A DNA stretch of 64,000 nt from Palsa-504 sp963800415 (GCA_963800415.1 CAWDBS010000069.1:37535-101534); one strand, 5' to 3'. Numbered from the stretch's first letter, positions 42,881-51,784 are shown. The notes: a model not told the origin generated them from the sequence alone. Translations and numbers: made by a program.

Positions 42881-43900
42881 TCAGCAACATCCGTCGAGCC
42901 CAGCCACAGCGGGCAGGCCGAAGGCGGCGAGCAGGCCGGGGTCGTTGAACGAGACGACCCGTGACACGCCGGCCCGGGTGATGGTGAGCACCTGGACCCC
43001 GTGAGCACGCAGCACCCCGTCGTCTTCGCGCAGGTAGGCAGCGAGCGCGGGCTGGCCGTTGGCCGCCACCGGGATCATGCGGAAGCCCCGCGGCCGGAGC
43101 AGGACTCGCGCGGCCAGGAAACGGCCGATGGGCACACGGCCGGCGTACCAGGTGGGCAGCGGCGGCATCTCGAACACGGCGTCATCGCGCAGCAACCGGA
43201 TCAGGCCGGCCACGTCGGCTTCCTCGAACGCCGTGGCGTACCGGCCGAGCAGCGCCTGGACGGCGGGGTCGTCCGGCTCGCTGATCTCGTCTTCGGCCGG
43301 GGCCGCCTGCGCGAGGTGCGCCCGGGCCCGCTGCAGCGCGCCGTTCACCGCCACGGTGGTGGTGCCGAGCAGCCCGGCTACCTCAGCCGACCGCCATCCG
43401 AGCACATCACGCAGGATCAGCACGGCGCGCTGGCGCGGGGGCAGGTACTGCATGGCGGCGATCAGGGCGAGCCGCACGCCGGCCCGGGACGCGGCCACCT
43501 CGGCGGGATCCCCGGCCCCGGCGCTCACCAGCGCATCCGGGATGGGCTGCAGCCACGGCACCTCGGGCCGGGCCGGGGCCAGCAGCCCGGCCGGGTCCTC
43601 GCCCGGTGCGGCCAGGCCGGATGGCAGCGGCCTGCGGGCCCGGGTCTCCAGCGCCCGCAGGCACGCGTTGGTCGCGATCCGGTACAGCCAGGTGCGCAGC
43701 GACGAGCGGCCCTCGAACTCGCCGTAGGAGCGCCAGGCCCGGGTCAGGGTCTCCTGCAGCAGGTCCTCGGCATCATGGACCGATCCGAGCATGCGGTAGC
43801 AGTGGGCCAGCAGCTCAGCCCGGAACGGGCCGGTCAGCCGCGCGAACTCGTCGCTGCCTGGCCGGGCGGTGTCCGTCCGCGCCTTCTCTACCGCTGGCAT
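42881..43900 (-). CDS. ECF sigma factor with C-terminal SnoaL-like domain
   Basis: 339 residues from the ATG at 43900 (CGGAG upstream). Sigma-2 region: FRAELLAHCYRMLGSVHDAEDLLQET (pieces), TRAWRSYGEFEGRSSLRTWLYRIATNACL. Sigma-4 region: YLPPRQRAVLILRDVLGWRSAEVAGLLGTT. From about residue 225 a SnoaL/NTF2-like domain follows (LLGRYATAFEEADVAGLIRLL, DAVFEMPPLPTWYAG). No anti-sigma gene is adjacent; in this ECF class the fused domain regulates the factor. It resembles the SigG/ECF41-like architecture. The C terminus DGCC is unusual. Confidence 0.9.
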   Translation of the reverse strand: MPAVEKARTDTARPGSDEFARLTGPFRAELLAHCYRMLGSVHDAEDLLQETLTRAWRSYGEFEGRSSLRTWLYRIATNACLRALETRARRPLPSGLAAPGEDPAGLLAPARPEVPWLQPIPDALVSAGAGDPAEVAASRAGVRLALIAAMQYLPPRQRAVLILRDVLGWRSAEVAGLLGTTTVAVNGALQRARAHLAQAAPAEDEISEPDDPAVQALLGRYATAFEEADVAGLIRLLRDDAVFEMPPLPTWYAGRVPIGRFLAARVLLRPRGFRMIPVAANGQPALAAYLREDDGVLRAHGVQVLTITRAGVSRVVSFNDPGLLAAFGLPAVAGLDGCC

Positions 43901-44062
43901 CGCTGCTCCGTTTCCGGCCCGCGCACCCGTGTCGCGCGCACTCACCAGTACAGATCCCGCCGGGCAGGAAAACTCACCGGCCGCAGGCAGTTGAGTTCGC
44001 GCGTACACCCGGATCGGTACGGCTGAACGGCAAGAACGGACCGCAGAGAACGGAGAACGGTA

Positions 44063-44590
44063 ATGCCCGAGATGACGAGCGCGGCCGGGCCGGCCGTCGC
44101 GCTGGCCGGCGTGCGGGCGCCGGCGGATATGACGTCCGCACGCACGCCGGTGGCCGGCGCGCTGGCCAACCGGGTCGGCAACCGGCCCTTCATGTTCTCC
44201 GGCCTGGCCTTGCAGGCCGCGGGACTGGGCTGGCTGGCCGCCGTGGCCCGGCCGGGAGTCAGCTACGGGACCCTGGTCACGCCGCTGATCGTCGCGGGCA
44301 TCGGCATCGCGATGTGCTTCCCCACCGTAGCCAACGCGGTCACTGCCTCCGTTCCGCCCGCCGACGTGGGCGTGGCCGCAGGCACCAACAACGCGCTGAA
44401 CGCGCTCGGCGGCGTGTTCGGTATCGCGCTCCTCGCGGCGGTGTTCGCCGCCCGCGGCAGCTACGCCTCCCCGGCCGCGTTCATCGACGGGTTCAGGCCC
44501 GCCGAGTGGACCGCCGCGGCGGTGGCCGCCGCCGGCGTGCCGATCGCTGCCCTGGCCCCGTCCAAGTCCACTCAGGAGGAAGTCCGATGA
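44063..44590 (+). pseudogene. C-terminal third of an MFS exporter with an unrelated start
   Basis: Residues 30-150 contain the last three to four membrane helices of a DHA2-type transporter (GLALQAAGLGWLAAV, TPLIVAGIGIAMCFPTVANAV split, ALGGVFGIALLAAVF). The first 11 helices are missing and the 25 N-terminal residues match nothing. It retains a ribosome site (GGAGAACGG before ATG) and ends with ATGA overlapping the SDR start. It is probably a non-functional transporter kept only as a translational lead-in. Confidence 0.65.
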
Positions 44591-45336
44591 AAGAAATTAC
44601 CGGAACGACCGCACTAGTCACCGGGGCAAGCCGGGGCCTGGGCCGCGGCATCGCGGCGGCGCTCGGCGCGGCCGGCGCGCACGTGGTCGCCGTCGCCCGC
44701 GACGGCGACCGGCTCGCCGAGCTGGCGGCCAAGCTCGACGGTTCGGTAACGCCGGTCACCGCGGACGCCGCCGATCCCGTCGTGGCCGGGCAGCTCATCG
44801 ACGCGCACCGGCCGGACATCCTGGTGCTCAGCGCCGGGGCGCCCCCGCTGCCCCGCTCGCTCCGCGACCAGACCTGGCAGACCTTCAGCCGAAACTGGGA
44901 AGTCGATGTGCAGCACGTGTTCCACTGGACCCGCGAAGCGCTGCTCGCCCCGCTTAACCCGGGCAGCTCCGTGATCGCGATGTCCAGCGGGGCGGCGCTG
45001 CGCGGCTCGCCGCTATCCGGAGGCTACGCCGGGGCCAAGGCCACTGTCAGGTTCATCACCGCCTACGCAGCCGAGGAGTCCGTCCGGGCCGGCCTCGGCA
45101 TCAGGTTTGTCTCCGTGCTGCCGCAGCTGACCCCGGCGACCGGCCTCGGCGCAGCCGCGGTGGCCGCATACGCCGCCCGGGCCGGCCTGGACACCGCCGC
45201 GTACATCCGGCAGCTCGGCCCCGTGCTCACGCCTGAGCAAGCCGGGCGCAGCGTCTTGGAGCTCGCCACCAGCGACAGCCCGGACCCTGGCGCCTTCCTC
45301 CTCACCGGCAGCGGCCTGAGCCAGGTGAATGACTGA
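44587..45336 (+). CDS. short-chain dehydrogenase/reductase, atypical active site
   Basis: 249 residues, AGGAGG before the ATG. The cofactor loop TALVTGASRGLGRGI and LSAGAPPLPRS are present. The active-site tetrad reads MSSGAAL...GGYAGAKATVRF (Ser, Tyr, Lys kept). The C-terminal region GPVLTPEQAGRSVLELATS suggests a divergent SDR without the normal substrate loop. It is translationally coupled to the MFS scrap and ends at a tandem repeat. Confidence 0.8.
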   Translation: MKEITGTTALVTGASRGLGRGIAAALGAAGAHVVAVARDGDRLAELAAKLDGSVTPVTADAADPVVAGQLIDAHRPDILVLSAGAPPLPRSLRDQTWQTFSRNWEVDVQHVFHWTREALLAPLNPGSSVIAMSSGAALRGSPLSGGYAGAKATVRFITAYAAEESVRAGLGIRFVSVLPQLTPATGLGAAAVAAYAARAGLDTAAYIRQLGPVLTPEQAGRSVLELATSDSPDPGAFLLTGSGLSQVND

Positions 45337-45372
45337 CCCAGGTGCAGGACTGACCCGGTAAATGACTGACGG
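45322..45372. repeat. 17-bp degenerate tandem repeat across an SDR stop codon
   Basis: Three units: CAGGTGAATGACTGACC, CAGGTGCAGGACTGACC, CGGTAAATGACTGACGG. The first contains the TGA stop of the SDR. The units encode repeated TGA codons, so a duplicated gene end is the likely origin. Confidence 0.75.
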
Positions 45373-45416
45373 AGCGGGGCGGTAGGGCCAAGCGCTGGGC
45401 GGCGCGGGCCAACGCC

Positions 45417-45446
45417 GGAACCCGGCGAGCACGCTCGCCGGGTTCC
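45417..45446. terminator. strong bidirectional hairpin terminator
   Basis: Thirteen-base perfect arms (GGAACCCGGCGAG and CTCGCCGGGTTCC) enclose a four-base loop. It lies midway between the convergent SDR (stop 45336) and HxlR gene (stop 45470) and would end both transcripts. Confidence 0.85.
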
Positions 45447-45469
45447 GCGCCAGTCGTCGGCGCCGGTGA

Positions 45470-46120
45470 TCATGCGGGCGAGCTGGGCGCGGGCTGCGGT
45501 TGGATGCGGCGCAGCACCGCAGGGTCGCCGGTGATGGTCAGGCCGAGGTCCTGGGCCTGGGCCGGAGTCAGGTGGGCGGAGAGCAGGCCGAGGATGAGCC
45601 GCGGGGATCCCTGGAGGACCAGGTCCGGGGACGGTGCCGTGCCGAGCCGGGTGCGGACCTCGCCGCCGGAGACTTCGATGACCGCGGGACGGCTGGCGGT
45701 GCGGAGCTCGATCGAGGTCGCGGGGCCGTCCGGATCGCCGTCGTGCAGGAAGAGCGCGACGGGGAAGGCAAACCAGTGGCTGCGGAACTCGTCATCCTCG
45801 TCGGGCTGGGCCATGTACCTGATCCCCCAGCCGCCGAGGGCGTCTAGCACCGGCTCGAGCTGAAGGCCGGCCTCGGTAAGGTGGAACAGCGTAGTGGCCA
45901 CCGGCGGCGCCGCCTGCTCGCGGCGGACCAGGCCCGCTGACTCAAGGTCGTGCAGGCGGTCCGCGAGCAGGTTGGTGGCGATGCCGGGCAGGCCGTTCTT
46001 CAGGTCGGTGTAGCGGCACGGGCCCTGCAGGACAAGCTCCCGGATGATCAGCAGGGTCCACCGGTCGCCTACCACGTCGAGGGCCTTGGCCACCGAGCAG
46101 TACTGGCCATAGCTGCGCAT
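45470..46120 (-). CDS. HxlR-family regulator with C-terminal SCP2-like domain
   Basis: 216 residues. Residues 1-100 are an HxlR winged helix (YCSVAKALDVVGDRWTLLIIRELVL in pieces: SVAKALDVVGDRW, LIIRELVLQG, YTDLKNGLPGIATNLLADRL). Residues 115-205 form a small alpha/beta domain resembling SCP2/sterol-carrier folds (SIELRTASRPAVIEVSGGEV). It is divergent from the DHA2 exporter with paired CTTGA/TCAAG repeats between, so it is the likely local repressor. Confidence 0.9.
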   Translation of the reverse strand: MRSYGQYCSVAKALDVVGDRWTLLIIRELVLQGPCRYTDLKNGLPGIATNLLADRLHDLESAGLVRREQAAPPVATTLFHLTEAGLQLEPVLDALGGWGIRYMAQPDEDDEFRSHWFAFPVALFLHDGDPDGPATSIELRTASRPAVIEVSGGEVRTRLGTAPSPDLVLQGSPRLILGLLSAHLTPAQAQDLGLTITGDPAVLRRIQPQPAPSSPA

Positions 46121-46150
46121 GCCCCTACAGTATCCGAGTCGTGGTTGACT

Positions 46151-46194
46151 TCCAAGTTCTATAGCTTGACTTTATCAAGTTAATGCCTGATTAT
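46151..46194. promoter_or_regulatory. HxlR operator and leaderless promoter of the MFS gene
   Basis: CAAG TTCTATAG CTTGA CTTTA TCAAG forms overlapping inverted repeats (46153-46179). TTGACT (46166-46171), 17 bases, then GATTAT (46189-46194) would place the transcription start at or one base before the ATG at 46202, so the MFS mRNA may be leaderless. No ribosome site is present. Confidence 0.55.
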
Positions 46195-46201
46195 CTCAAC
46201 C

Positions 46202-47776
46202 ATGCGTTCTAAGCCGATGATCCTCGCCGCCCTGCTGCTCGCCGCCTTCGCGATCAACCTGGACACCACCCTGGTGAACGTGGCGCTCCCCTCCCTGGTC
46301 CGCGAGCTGCACGCCACCACCACCCAGCTGCAATGGGTGGTCGACGCCTACAACCTCACCTTCGCCGCGCTGCTGCTCACGTTCGGCAGCCTGTCGGACC
46401 GGCTCGGCCGCAAGGGGATGCTGCTGGCCGGGCTCGTCGTATTCGGCGCGGCCAGCCTGGCCGGCGGCTTCACCACCAGTCCCGCGGAACTGATCGCGGC
46501 GCGATCGGTGATGGGGCTGGGCGCCGCCATGACCTTCCCGGCCACCCTCTCGCTCATCTCCAACGTCTTCACCGAACGCAGAGAACGGGCCCGCGCCATC
46601 GGCCTGTGGGGCGCCATCGCCGGCGTCGCGATCGCGCTCGGGCCGATCGTGGGCGGCTGGCTGCTCGAGCACTTCAGCTGGGATGCCATCTTCCTCGCCA
46701 TGGGCCCGGTGGCGGCGGCCGGCGTGCTGCTGGTCGCGGTGGCCGTGCCGACGTCGAAGAACCCGGACGCGACCGCGGTGGACGTCGCCGGCCTGGTGCT
46801 CTCGGCCGCGGCCATGGCGCTGCTGGTCTTCACCATCATCGAGGCGCCTGATTACGGCTGGGGCAGCGCGCGGAGCCTGGCCGGGTTCGGGGTCTCGGCC
46901 GTCCTGCTGGTCGCGTTCATCGGCTGGGAGCGGCGGGCCGTCCACCCGATGCTCGACGTGCGGCTGTTCCGCAACATGCGCTTCAGCGCGGCCAGCGGAG
47001 CGGTGACCGTCGCGTTCTTTACCCTGTTCGGCTTCATCTTCCTGATGACGCAGTACTTCCAGTTCGTCCGCGGCTACGGGCCGCTGTCCACCGGCGTGCA
47101 CCTGCTGCCGGTGGCGCTGTCGGTCGGCGTCGGTTCGGTGGCCGGGACGCAGCTCGCGGTGCGGGCGGGCACCAAGCTCATCGTCACCCTCGGGCTCATC
47201 GCGATGGCCGCCTTCTACGGCTGGGTCGCCGCGTCCACCACCGCGACCATCGGCTACGGGATCATCGCGGTCCAGATGGTGCTGTACGGACTGGGCATGG
47301 GCCTGACCTCGGCGCCCGCCACCGAGTCCATCATGGGCGCGGTGTCCCGGCGCCAGGCCGGCGTGGGTTCGGCGGTCAACGACTCGACCCGGCTGCTCGG
47401 CGGGACCCTCGGCGTGGCCGTGATCGGCAGCGTCTACGCGTCCCTGTACGGCTCCCGGCTGACCGCCCGCCTTCCTGCCGGGCTGCCGGGGCAGCTCACG
47501 GCCATCGCGCACCAGTCGCTCGGCGCCGCGTATGCCGCGGCCGGCCAGGTCAGCGTGGCCGGCCACGGCGCCCTGGGTCATGCCGTGCGGAACGCGGCCA
47601 CGAACGCGTTCCTGCACGGGCTGTCGATCAGCTGCCTGGTGGCCGGCGGGGTCGCCGCGGCCGGGGCCGTCCTGGCCGTCCTGTTCCTGCCGGCTCAGCC
47701 GGCCAGCCCCCCGGTGACGGCGTCCTCAGCGGCCGCGCCTTCGGAGACGTCCGTGGCCGCCGAGACCACGGGGTGA
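46202..47776 (+). CDS. DHA2-family MFS drug exporter
   Basis: 524 residues with 14 membrane segments. Motifs include LDTTLVNVALPSL (helix 1), TFGSLSDRLGRKGML (loop 2-3), LGAAMTFPATLSL, and the glycine-rich helix 5 (GLWGAIAGVAIALGPIVGG split). The C-terminal 35 residues are Ala/Ser/Thr-rich. It probably exports the compound sensed by the divergent HxlR protein. No Shine-Dalgarno is seen before the ATG. It converges with the TetR gene at 47800. Confidence 0.9.
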   Translation: MRSKPMILAALLLAAFAINLDTTLVNVALPSLVRELHATTTQLQWVVDAYNLTFAALLLTFGSLSDRLGRKGMLLAGLVVFGAASLAGGFTTSPAELIAARSVMGLGAAMTFPATLSLISNVFTERRERARAIGLWGAIAGVAIALGPIVGGWLLEHFSWDAIFLAMGPVAAAGVLLVAVAVPTSKNPDATAVDVAGLVLSAAAMALLVFTIIEAPDYGWGSARSLAGFGVSAVLLVAFIGWERRAVHPMLDVRLFRNMRFSAASGAVTVAFFTLFGFIFLMTQYFQFVRGYGPLSTGVHLLPVALSVGVGSVAGTQLAVRAGTKLIVTLGLIAMAAFYGWVAASTTATIGYGIIAVQMVLYGLGMGLTSAPATESIMGAVSRRQAGVGSAVNDSTRLLGGTLGVAVIGSVYASLYGSRLTARLPAGLPGQLTAIAHQSLGAAYAAAGQVSVAGHGALGHAVRNAATNAFLHGLSISCLVAGGVAAAGAVLAVLFLPAQPASPPVTASSAAAPSETSVAAETTG

Positions 47777-47799
47777 ACACCGGCAAGCTGGTGCTCGCC

Positions 47800-48450
47800 C
47801 TAAACCGGAGCTGACCGGCTGTCAAGGCCGGAGAGCAGGGCTTCGATGACCGTGACGGCGCGGTCGATGTCGGGGGCGCGGTCGGCGATCACGTCGGCGT
47901 ACAGGAAGCCCTCGCTGATCCGCACGATCGCGTAGGCCAGCGTCGGGGTGTCCAGCCGGGCGTCGAAGCAGCCGCGGTCGCGCTCCAGGTCGATGAGCTT
48001 CTCCAGCGCGCTGGCCATGCCCCGGTGCACGGTGCTGCGGGTGCCGGTCAGCAGGCGCAGCGCGGCCTCCGGGTCGGATTCCAGGAACGCCCGCAGCGGG
48101 CGGTCCCTGGCGATCGCGCGGAGCACGCCGCCGATCATCGCCACGAGCCGCTCCGTGCCCGCCAGTGACGCGGTAGCCTGCACCTGCTCGACGAGCAGGT
48201 GGCGGGCCCGCCACCAGAGCATCTCGTCGAGCAGCTGGTCCCGGTTGCCGGCCCGCCGGTACAGGGTGGCCCGGGCCACGCCGAGGCGGCGGGCCAGCGA
48301 CCGCATATCCAGCCGCTGCCCGGCGACGAAGGTGTCCACGGCGGCCGCGAAGATCTCGGCCGGGATCCCGGCGGGCGCCGCTGCTCCCCCGGGCACGATC
48401 GCGCGGGCGTCGTCGTCGCCCAGTCGCGCGCCTTGCGGTGCCGATCTCAT
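47800..48450 (-). CDS. TetR-family regulator (QsdR-like), last gene of the storage-lipid operon
   Basis: 216 residues. The N-terminal helix-turn-helix is DMRSLARRLGVARATLYRRAGNRDQLLDEM (pieces: SLARRLGVARATLYRRAG). The C-terminal ligand domain is helical and ends with the ISEGFLYADVIADRAPDID region typical of QsdR-like members. Its ATG overlaps the WS/DGAT stop (TGATG), so it is co-translated with it. It likely represses its own operon from the promoter near 51750. Confidence 0.85.
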   Translation of the reverse strand: MRSAPQGARLGDDDARAIVPGGAAAPAGIPAEIFAAAVDTFVAGQRLDMRSLARRLGVARATLYRRAGNRDQLLDEMLWWRARHLLVEQVQATASLAGTERLVAMIGGVLRAIARDRPLRAFLESDPEAALRLLTGTRSTVHRGMASALEKLIDLERDRGCFDARLDTPTLAYAIVRISEGFLYADVIADRAPDIDRAVTVIEALLSGLDSRSAPV

Positions 48451-49889
48451 CAGCCGACGGCGCGCTTTTCTGCGGCATCAACCAGCAGGGCGAGCTCGTC
48501 GGTCAGGTAACCGGCCAGCGTATCGATGTCGGGGACCAGTTCCCGGCAGCTGACCAGGCCGAAGTGCAGCTGGCCGAGGTAGCCCACCAGGGTGATGTTC
48601 AGCCCCTGACCGTCGGTGACCACCGACACCGGGTAGTGCGCGATGAGCCTGGCCCCGCAGAGGTAGACGGGGACGTTCGGGCCGGGGACGTTGGAGATGG
48701 TGATGTTGAACGGCGGCAGCCGGTGCAGCAGGCCGGTGGCGAACACCACCCGGGCCGCCCGCGCGGTCAGCGCCGGCACGGCGAAGTCGCTGATCTGGTC
48801 GACCAGGCCTTGCGGGATCGCCGCCTGCTGGGTCTTGGCGACCTGCGTCGCGGAATGGACGATCTCCAGCCGCAGGCCGGGGTCGGTGACGCTGGTGGGC
48901 AGCGGGGCCAGCATCGCGGACACCTTGTTGCCCAGCGCTCCCTGGCTGGCCAGGTCCCGCACCGACACCGGGATCATCGCGACCAGCGGCTGGTCCGGCA
49001 GCGCGTCGTGGTCGATGAGCCAGCGTCGCAGCGCCCCAGCGCACATCGCCATCACCACGTCGTTGACCGACACGCCGAAGGCGTTCTTCACCATCTTGAC
49101 CGTGTCCAGGCTGACGCTGCGGAACGCGAGCCTGCGGTGCGGCGTGATCGGCTTGTTGAATGGCGTCGCGGGCGCGCGTCCGGGCCTGGTGGCGATGACC
49201 GCGCCGTCGCCGCGGTCCAGCCCGAGCATGCCGCCGACCAGCGTATTCACCACCGGGGCCAGGGTCGGCAGCACCTTGACCAGTTCGTTGGTCAGGCGGA
49301 CGGTCTGCACCGGGCGCCAGGCCAGCCGAGCGGCTGCCTTCGCGGCCAGAACCGGAAGGCCCGGCGGGCTGGCCGGCTCGAACGGCTCGGCCGGGGGCAG
49401 CTCGCGCCCTTGTGGTGTCAGGTCGAACAGGACCGTCAGCAGCTCGGCGCCGGAGGCCCCGTCGATCGCGGCGTGATGAATCTTGGTGTAGACCGCGGCC
49501 CGCTTTTTGGCCAGCCCGGTGATCAGGTAGATCTCCCACAGCGGGCGGCTGCGGTCAAGCGGCCGGGCGTGCAGCCGGCTGACCTGTTCGGTCAGCTGGG
49601 CGTCGGAGCCCGGGCGCGGCAGCGCGATCTCGCGGACGTGGTACTCGATGTCGAAGTCCGCGTCGTCGATCCAGTAGGGCTGGTCCAGGCCGAGCGGCAC
49701 GTTCAGCAGCTTGCGGCGGAGCACGGGCACGAGCGTGAGCCGGGCGGCCATGACCTCGGTGAGCCGGGCCAGGGTCAGCGGCTTGGGCGCGGCGCTGGGA
49801 TCCAGCACGCTCAGCCCCCCGACGTGGCCGGTGGTGTTGGCGGTTTCCAGGGCGAGGAAGGAGGCATCCAGTCCGGTGAGTTGCTGCAT
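48450..49889 (-). CDS. wax ester synthase/diacylglycerol acyltransferase (WS/DGAT)
   Basis: 479 residues. The HHxxxDG acyltransferase motif is intact (His138-His139 to Asp143-Gly144, in KIHHAAIDGASG). Family features include MQQLTGLDASFLALE at the N terminus, PLWEIYLITGL, and the late ISNVPGPNVPVYLCGA and NITLVGYLGQLHFGLV segments. The enzyme esterifies acyl-CoA with diacylglycerol or a long alcohol to make storage lipid. It lies 20 bp after an alpha/beta hydrolase and overlaps the TetR gene. Confidence 0.95.
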   Translation of the reverse strand: MQQLTGLDASFLALETANTTGHVGGLSVLDPSAAPKPLTLARLTEVMAARLTLVPVLRRKLLNVPLGLDQPYWIDDADFDIEYHVREIALPRPGSDAQLTEQVSRLHARPLDRSRPLWEIYLITGLAKKRAAVYTKIHHAAIDGASGAELLTVLFDLTPQGRELPPAEPFEPASPPGLPVLAAKAAARLAWRPVQTVRLTNELVKVLPTLAPVVNTLVGGMLGLDRGDGAVIATRPGRAPATPFNKPITPHRRLAFRSVSLDTVKMVKNAFGVSVNDVVMAMCAGALRRWLIDHDALPDQPLVAMIPVSVRDLASQGALGNKVSAMLAPLPTSVTDPGLRLEIVHSATQVAKTQQAAIPQGLVDQISDFAVPALTARAARVVFATGLLHRLPPFNITISNVPGPNVPVYLCGARLIAHYPVSVVTDGQGLNITLVGYLGQLHFGLVSCRELVPDIDTLAGYLTDELALLVDAAEKRAVG

Positions 49890-49909
49890 ATCTGTTCCTC
49901 CTCGTGGCC

Positions 49910-50911
49910 CTAGGCCGCGGCTGGGGCGAAATGCCGGGCAAGCCAGTCCCGCAGCGTGCCGATGACCGTCTCCGGTACCTCGAGCTGCGGAGTGTGCCCG
50001 ACTCCGGGCAGGATAACCATCTCCCAGCGCGGATTTCGGGCGGCCGCCTGGCGCAGGCTGGCCACCGGCACCAGCCGGTCGGCCTCGCCGCCGATGAGCA
50101 GGACCGGGACCCGCACCGAGGCCATCATCTCCCAGTAACGGCGCCGCAGGCCAACCACCCGCATCAGCGACCGGGACGCGGCCAGGAAGGCCTCATCCCT
50201 GGCGTGCAAGTCCTGGCTCTGGCGTTCGGCGGCCAGGGCGATCGACGCGGTGAGCATGGCCGGGTCGATCCGGGACGGATCGGCGAAGCAGAGCTCGATG
50301 ACGCGCTGGACGGCCCGCTGCGGCGGCGTGCGGGCCAGCACCCTCCTGACGTAGAGCTCGCCGAGGCCGGGCAGCGCGTACATGAGGAACTGGCTCCCCA
50401 CCTGCCGGTCCGGGGCGCGCGGCGGCAGCGGCAGCGACGGGGCAGGGTCGATCAGCACCAGACCCTGGACCGTGTCCGGCGCGGTGGCCGCCTGCAGGAT
50501 GGAGATCAGCCCGCCCATGGAGTTCCCGGCCAGGATCACCGGCGTTCCGGTGATCTCCCGGACGAACCGGTCCAGGAGCGCGGCGTTGCGCCGCACGGTC
50601 GACGTGCTGCGGGTGCCCGGGGTCAGGCCGAACCCGTGCAGGTCCAGCGCGACCACGCGGCGGTTGGCGGCCAGCTGGGGCCCGACCAGGCACCAGTTCA
50701 GGTGCGAGCCGCCCAGGCCGTGCACGAACACGATCGGCGGCTCGTCCCGCCCCAGGTCCGGGGCTGAGCCCTGGACCGGGTCTTCGCCGAATTCGATCCA
50801 GTGCACCGGGCCGTCGAGGTCGGTGACGTAACCGCGCGCTCCCCACGGCGCCGCGAAGGCCCACGGCGCCGGCCTGGTGGCGATGCGCGGCGCCATAGCC
50901 GGGCCGGTCAT
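49910..50911 (-). CDS. alpha/beta hydrolase of the storage-lipid operon
   Basis: 333 residues from the ATG at 50911, which overlaps the stop of the upstream esterase gene. Motifs: VFVHGLGGSHLNWCLVGPQL (oxyanion), VALDLHGFGLTPG, nucleophile elbow AGNSMGGLISI, acid strand VLLIGGEADRLVP and His in LPGVGHTPQLEVP. It may hydrolyse monoacylglycerol or an acyl ester that feeds the neighbouring WS/DGAT (inference). Confidence 0.9.
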   Translation of the reverse strand: MTGPAMAPRIATRPAPWAFAAPWGARGYVTDLDGPVHWIEFGEDPVQGSAPDLGRDEPPIVFVHGLGGSHLNWCLVGPQLAANRRVVALDLHGFGLTPGTRSTSTVRRNAALLDRFVREITGTPVILAGNSMGGLISILQAATAPDTVQGLVLIDPAPSLPLPPRAPDRQVGSQFLMYALPGLGELYVRRVLARTPPQRAVQRVIELCFADPSRIDPAMLTASIALAAERQSQDLHARDEAFLAASRSLMRVVGLRRRYWEMMASVRVPVLLIGGEADRLVPVASLRQAAARNPRWEMVILPGVGHTPQLEVPETVIGTLRDWLARHFAPAAA

Positions 50912-51732
50912 CGGCGGCCGGGGAACAGCGGCCGCAAGACCAGCGGCGGGCGGAACGGGACTCGCTGGCCGGCCGGGACGGCCAGCCGGTCGGCGATCAG
51001 CCAGAGCGTCGCCGGGTCCACGCCGAAGCCGACGTGGCTGCACCGGACCTCGATGTTCTCGTGCAGCGCCGTATCCGGCTCGATGCACGCCCGCCAGGCC
51101 ACGACACCGTCCCAGCGGGAGTAGACCGAGGTCGAAGGCACGTCGATCGGCCGGGCCCGCTGTTCGCGGCTGGGCAGCCTGAGGGCGGGGGCGTGCAGGA
51201 AGCTGAGGCGCTGGTAGGGACCATGGGCATGGCTCTGCCTCGGGTCAACCAGGGCAAAGGGACTGCCCAGGGTGATGACCTGGCGGACCTGCCGGGGATG
51301 GAGGCGGGCCATCTCCCTGGCATAAACGCCGCCCAGGCTCCAGCCCACTAGTGATACGGGTCGCCCAGTTCGTTCGGCATGATCGAGGACTGCCCGGGGC
51401 ATCCCGGCCAGCACCGCCTCGGTCGGCCCGTGATTACGGCCGAGGTCCCAGCCGCGGACGTCGTAGCCCAGCCAGCGCAGGAAGGCCCGCAGCGGCACGG
51501 TGCTCGAATCGCCGGCCAGCAGCCCGGGGAAGACCAGCACCCCGTGACCGTCGCCGCGCGGGGCGGCCGCCAGCCCGGGCGCGGTCAGCAGCAGGGTGGC
51601 CAGGTCAGCCAGCCCGCGGATGGGCTCGGTCAGCAGCAGCCCGGCCGATGGTCCACCGGCCGGATGCCCGTCATCTGAGGCTGGAGGGGCGGCATCGCCG
51701 GTTCCCCTGGAGCCTCCCCGAATGAGGTACAT
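50908..51732 (-). CDS. alpha/beta-fold esterase/lipase, first gene of the storage-lipid operon
   Basis: 274 residues from the ATG at 51732 with GGAGGGG upstream. The fold is a class-I lipase-like one: VLVFPGLLAGDSSTVPLRAFLRWLGYDV (pieces: FPGLLAGDSSTVPL), WDLGRNHGPT, nucleophile elbow VGWSLGGVYARE, ITLGSPFALVDP, and the late SVYSRWDGVVAWR and RCSHVGFGVDP with the His. No signal peptide is visible. The 4-bp overlap with the next gene shows coupling. Confidence 0.85.
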   Translation of the reverse strand: MYLIRGGSRGTGDAAPPASDDGHPAGGPSAGLLLTEPIRGLADLATLLLTAPGLAAAPRGDGHGVLVFPGLLAGDSSTVPLRAFLRWLGYDVRGWDLGRNHGPTEAVLAGMPRAVLDHAERTGRPVSLVGWSLGGVYAREMARLHPRQVRQVITLGSPFALVDPRQSHAHGPYQRLSFLHAPALRLPSREQRARPIDVPSTSVYSRWDGVVAWRACIEPDTALHENIEVRCSHVGFGVDPATLWLIADRLAVPAGQRVPFRPPLVLRPLFPGRR

Positions 51733-51784
51733 CACTGTCCCCTCCGTCGCGCCGTCGCGACAACCTAGGCAAGGCGGTGATACA

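Noticed and set aside
46196..47617. 473-codon minus-strand frame opposite the MFS exporter
   Set aside because: Rich in Arg, His, Gly and Gln with no membrane or catalytic pattern; a shadow of the exporter gene.
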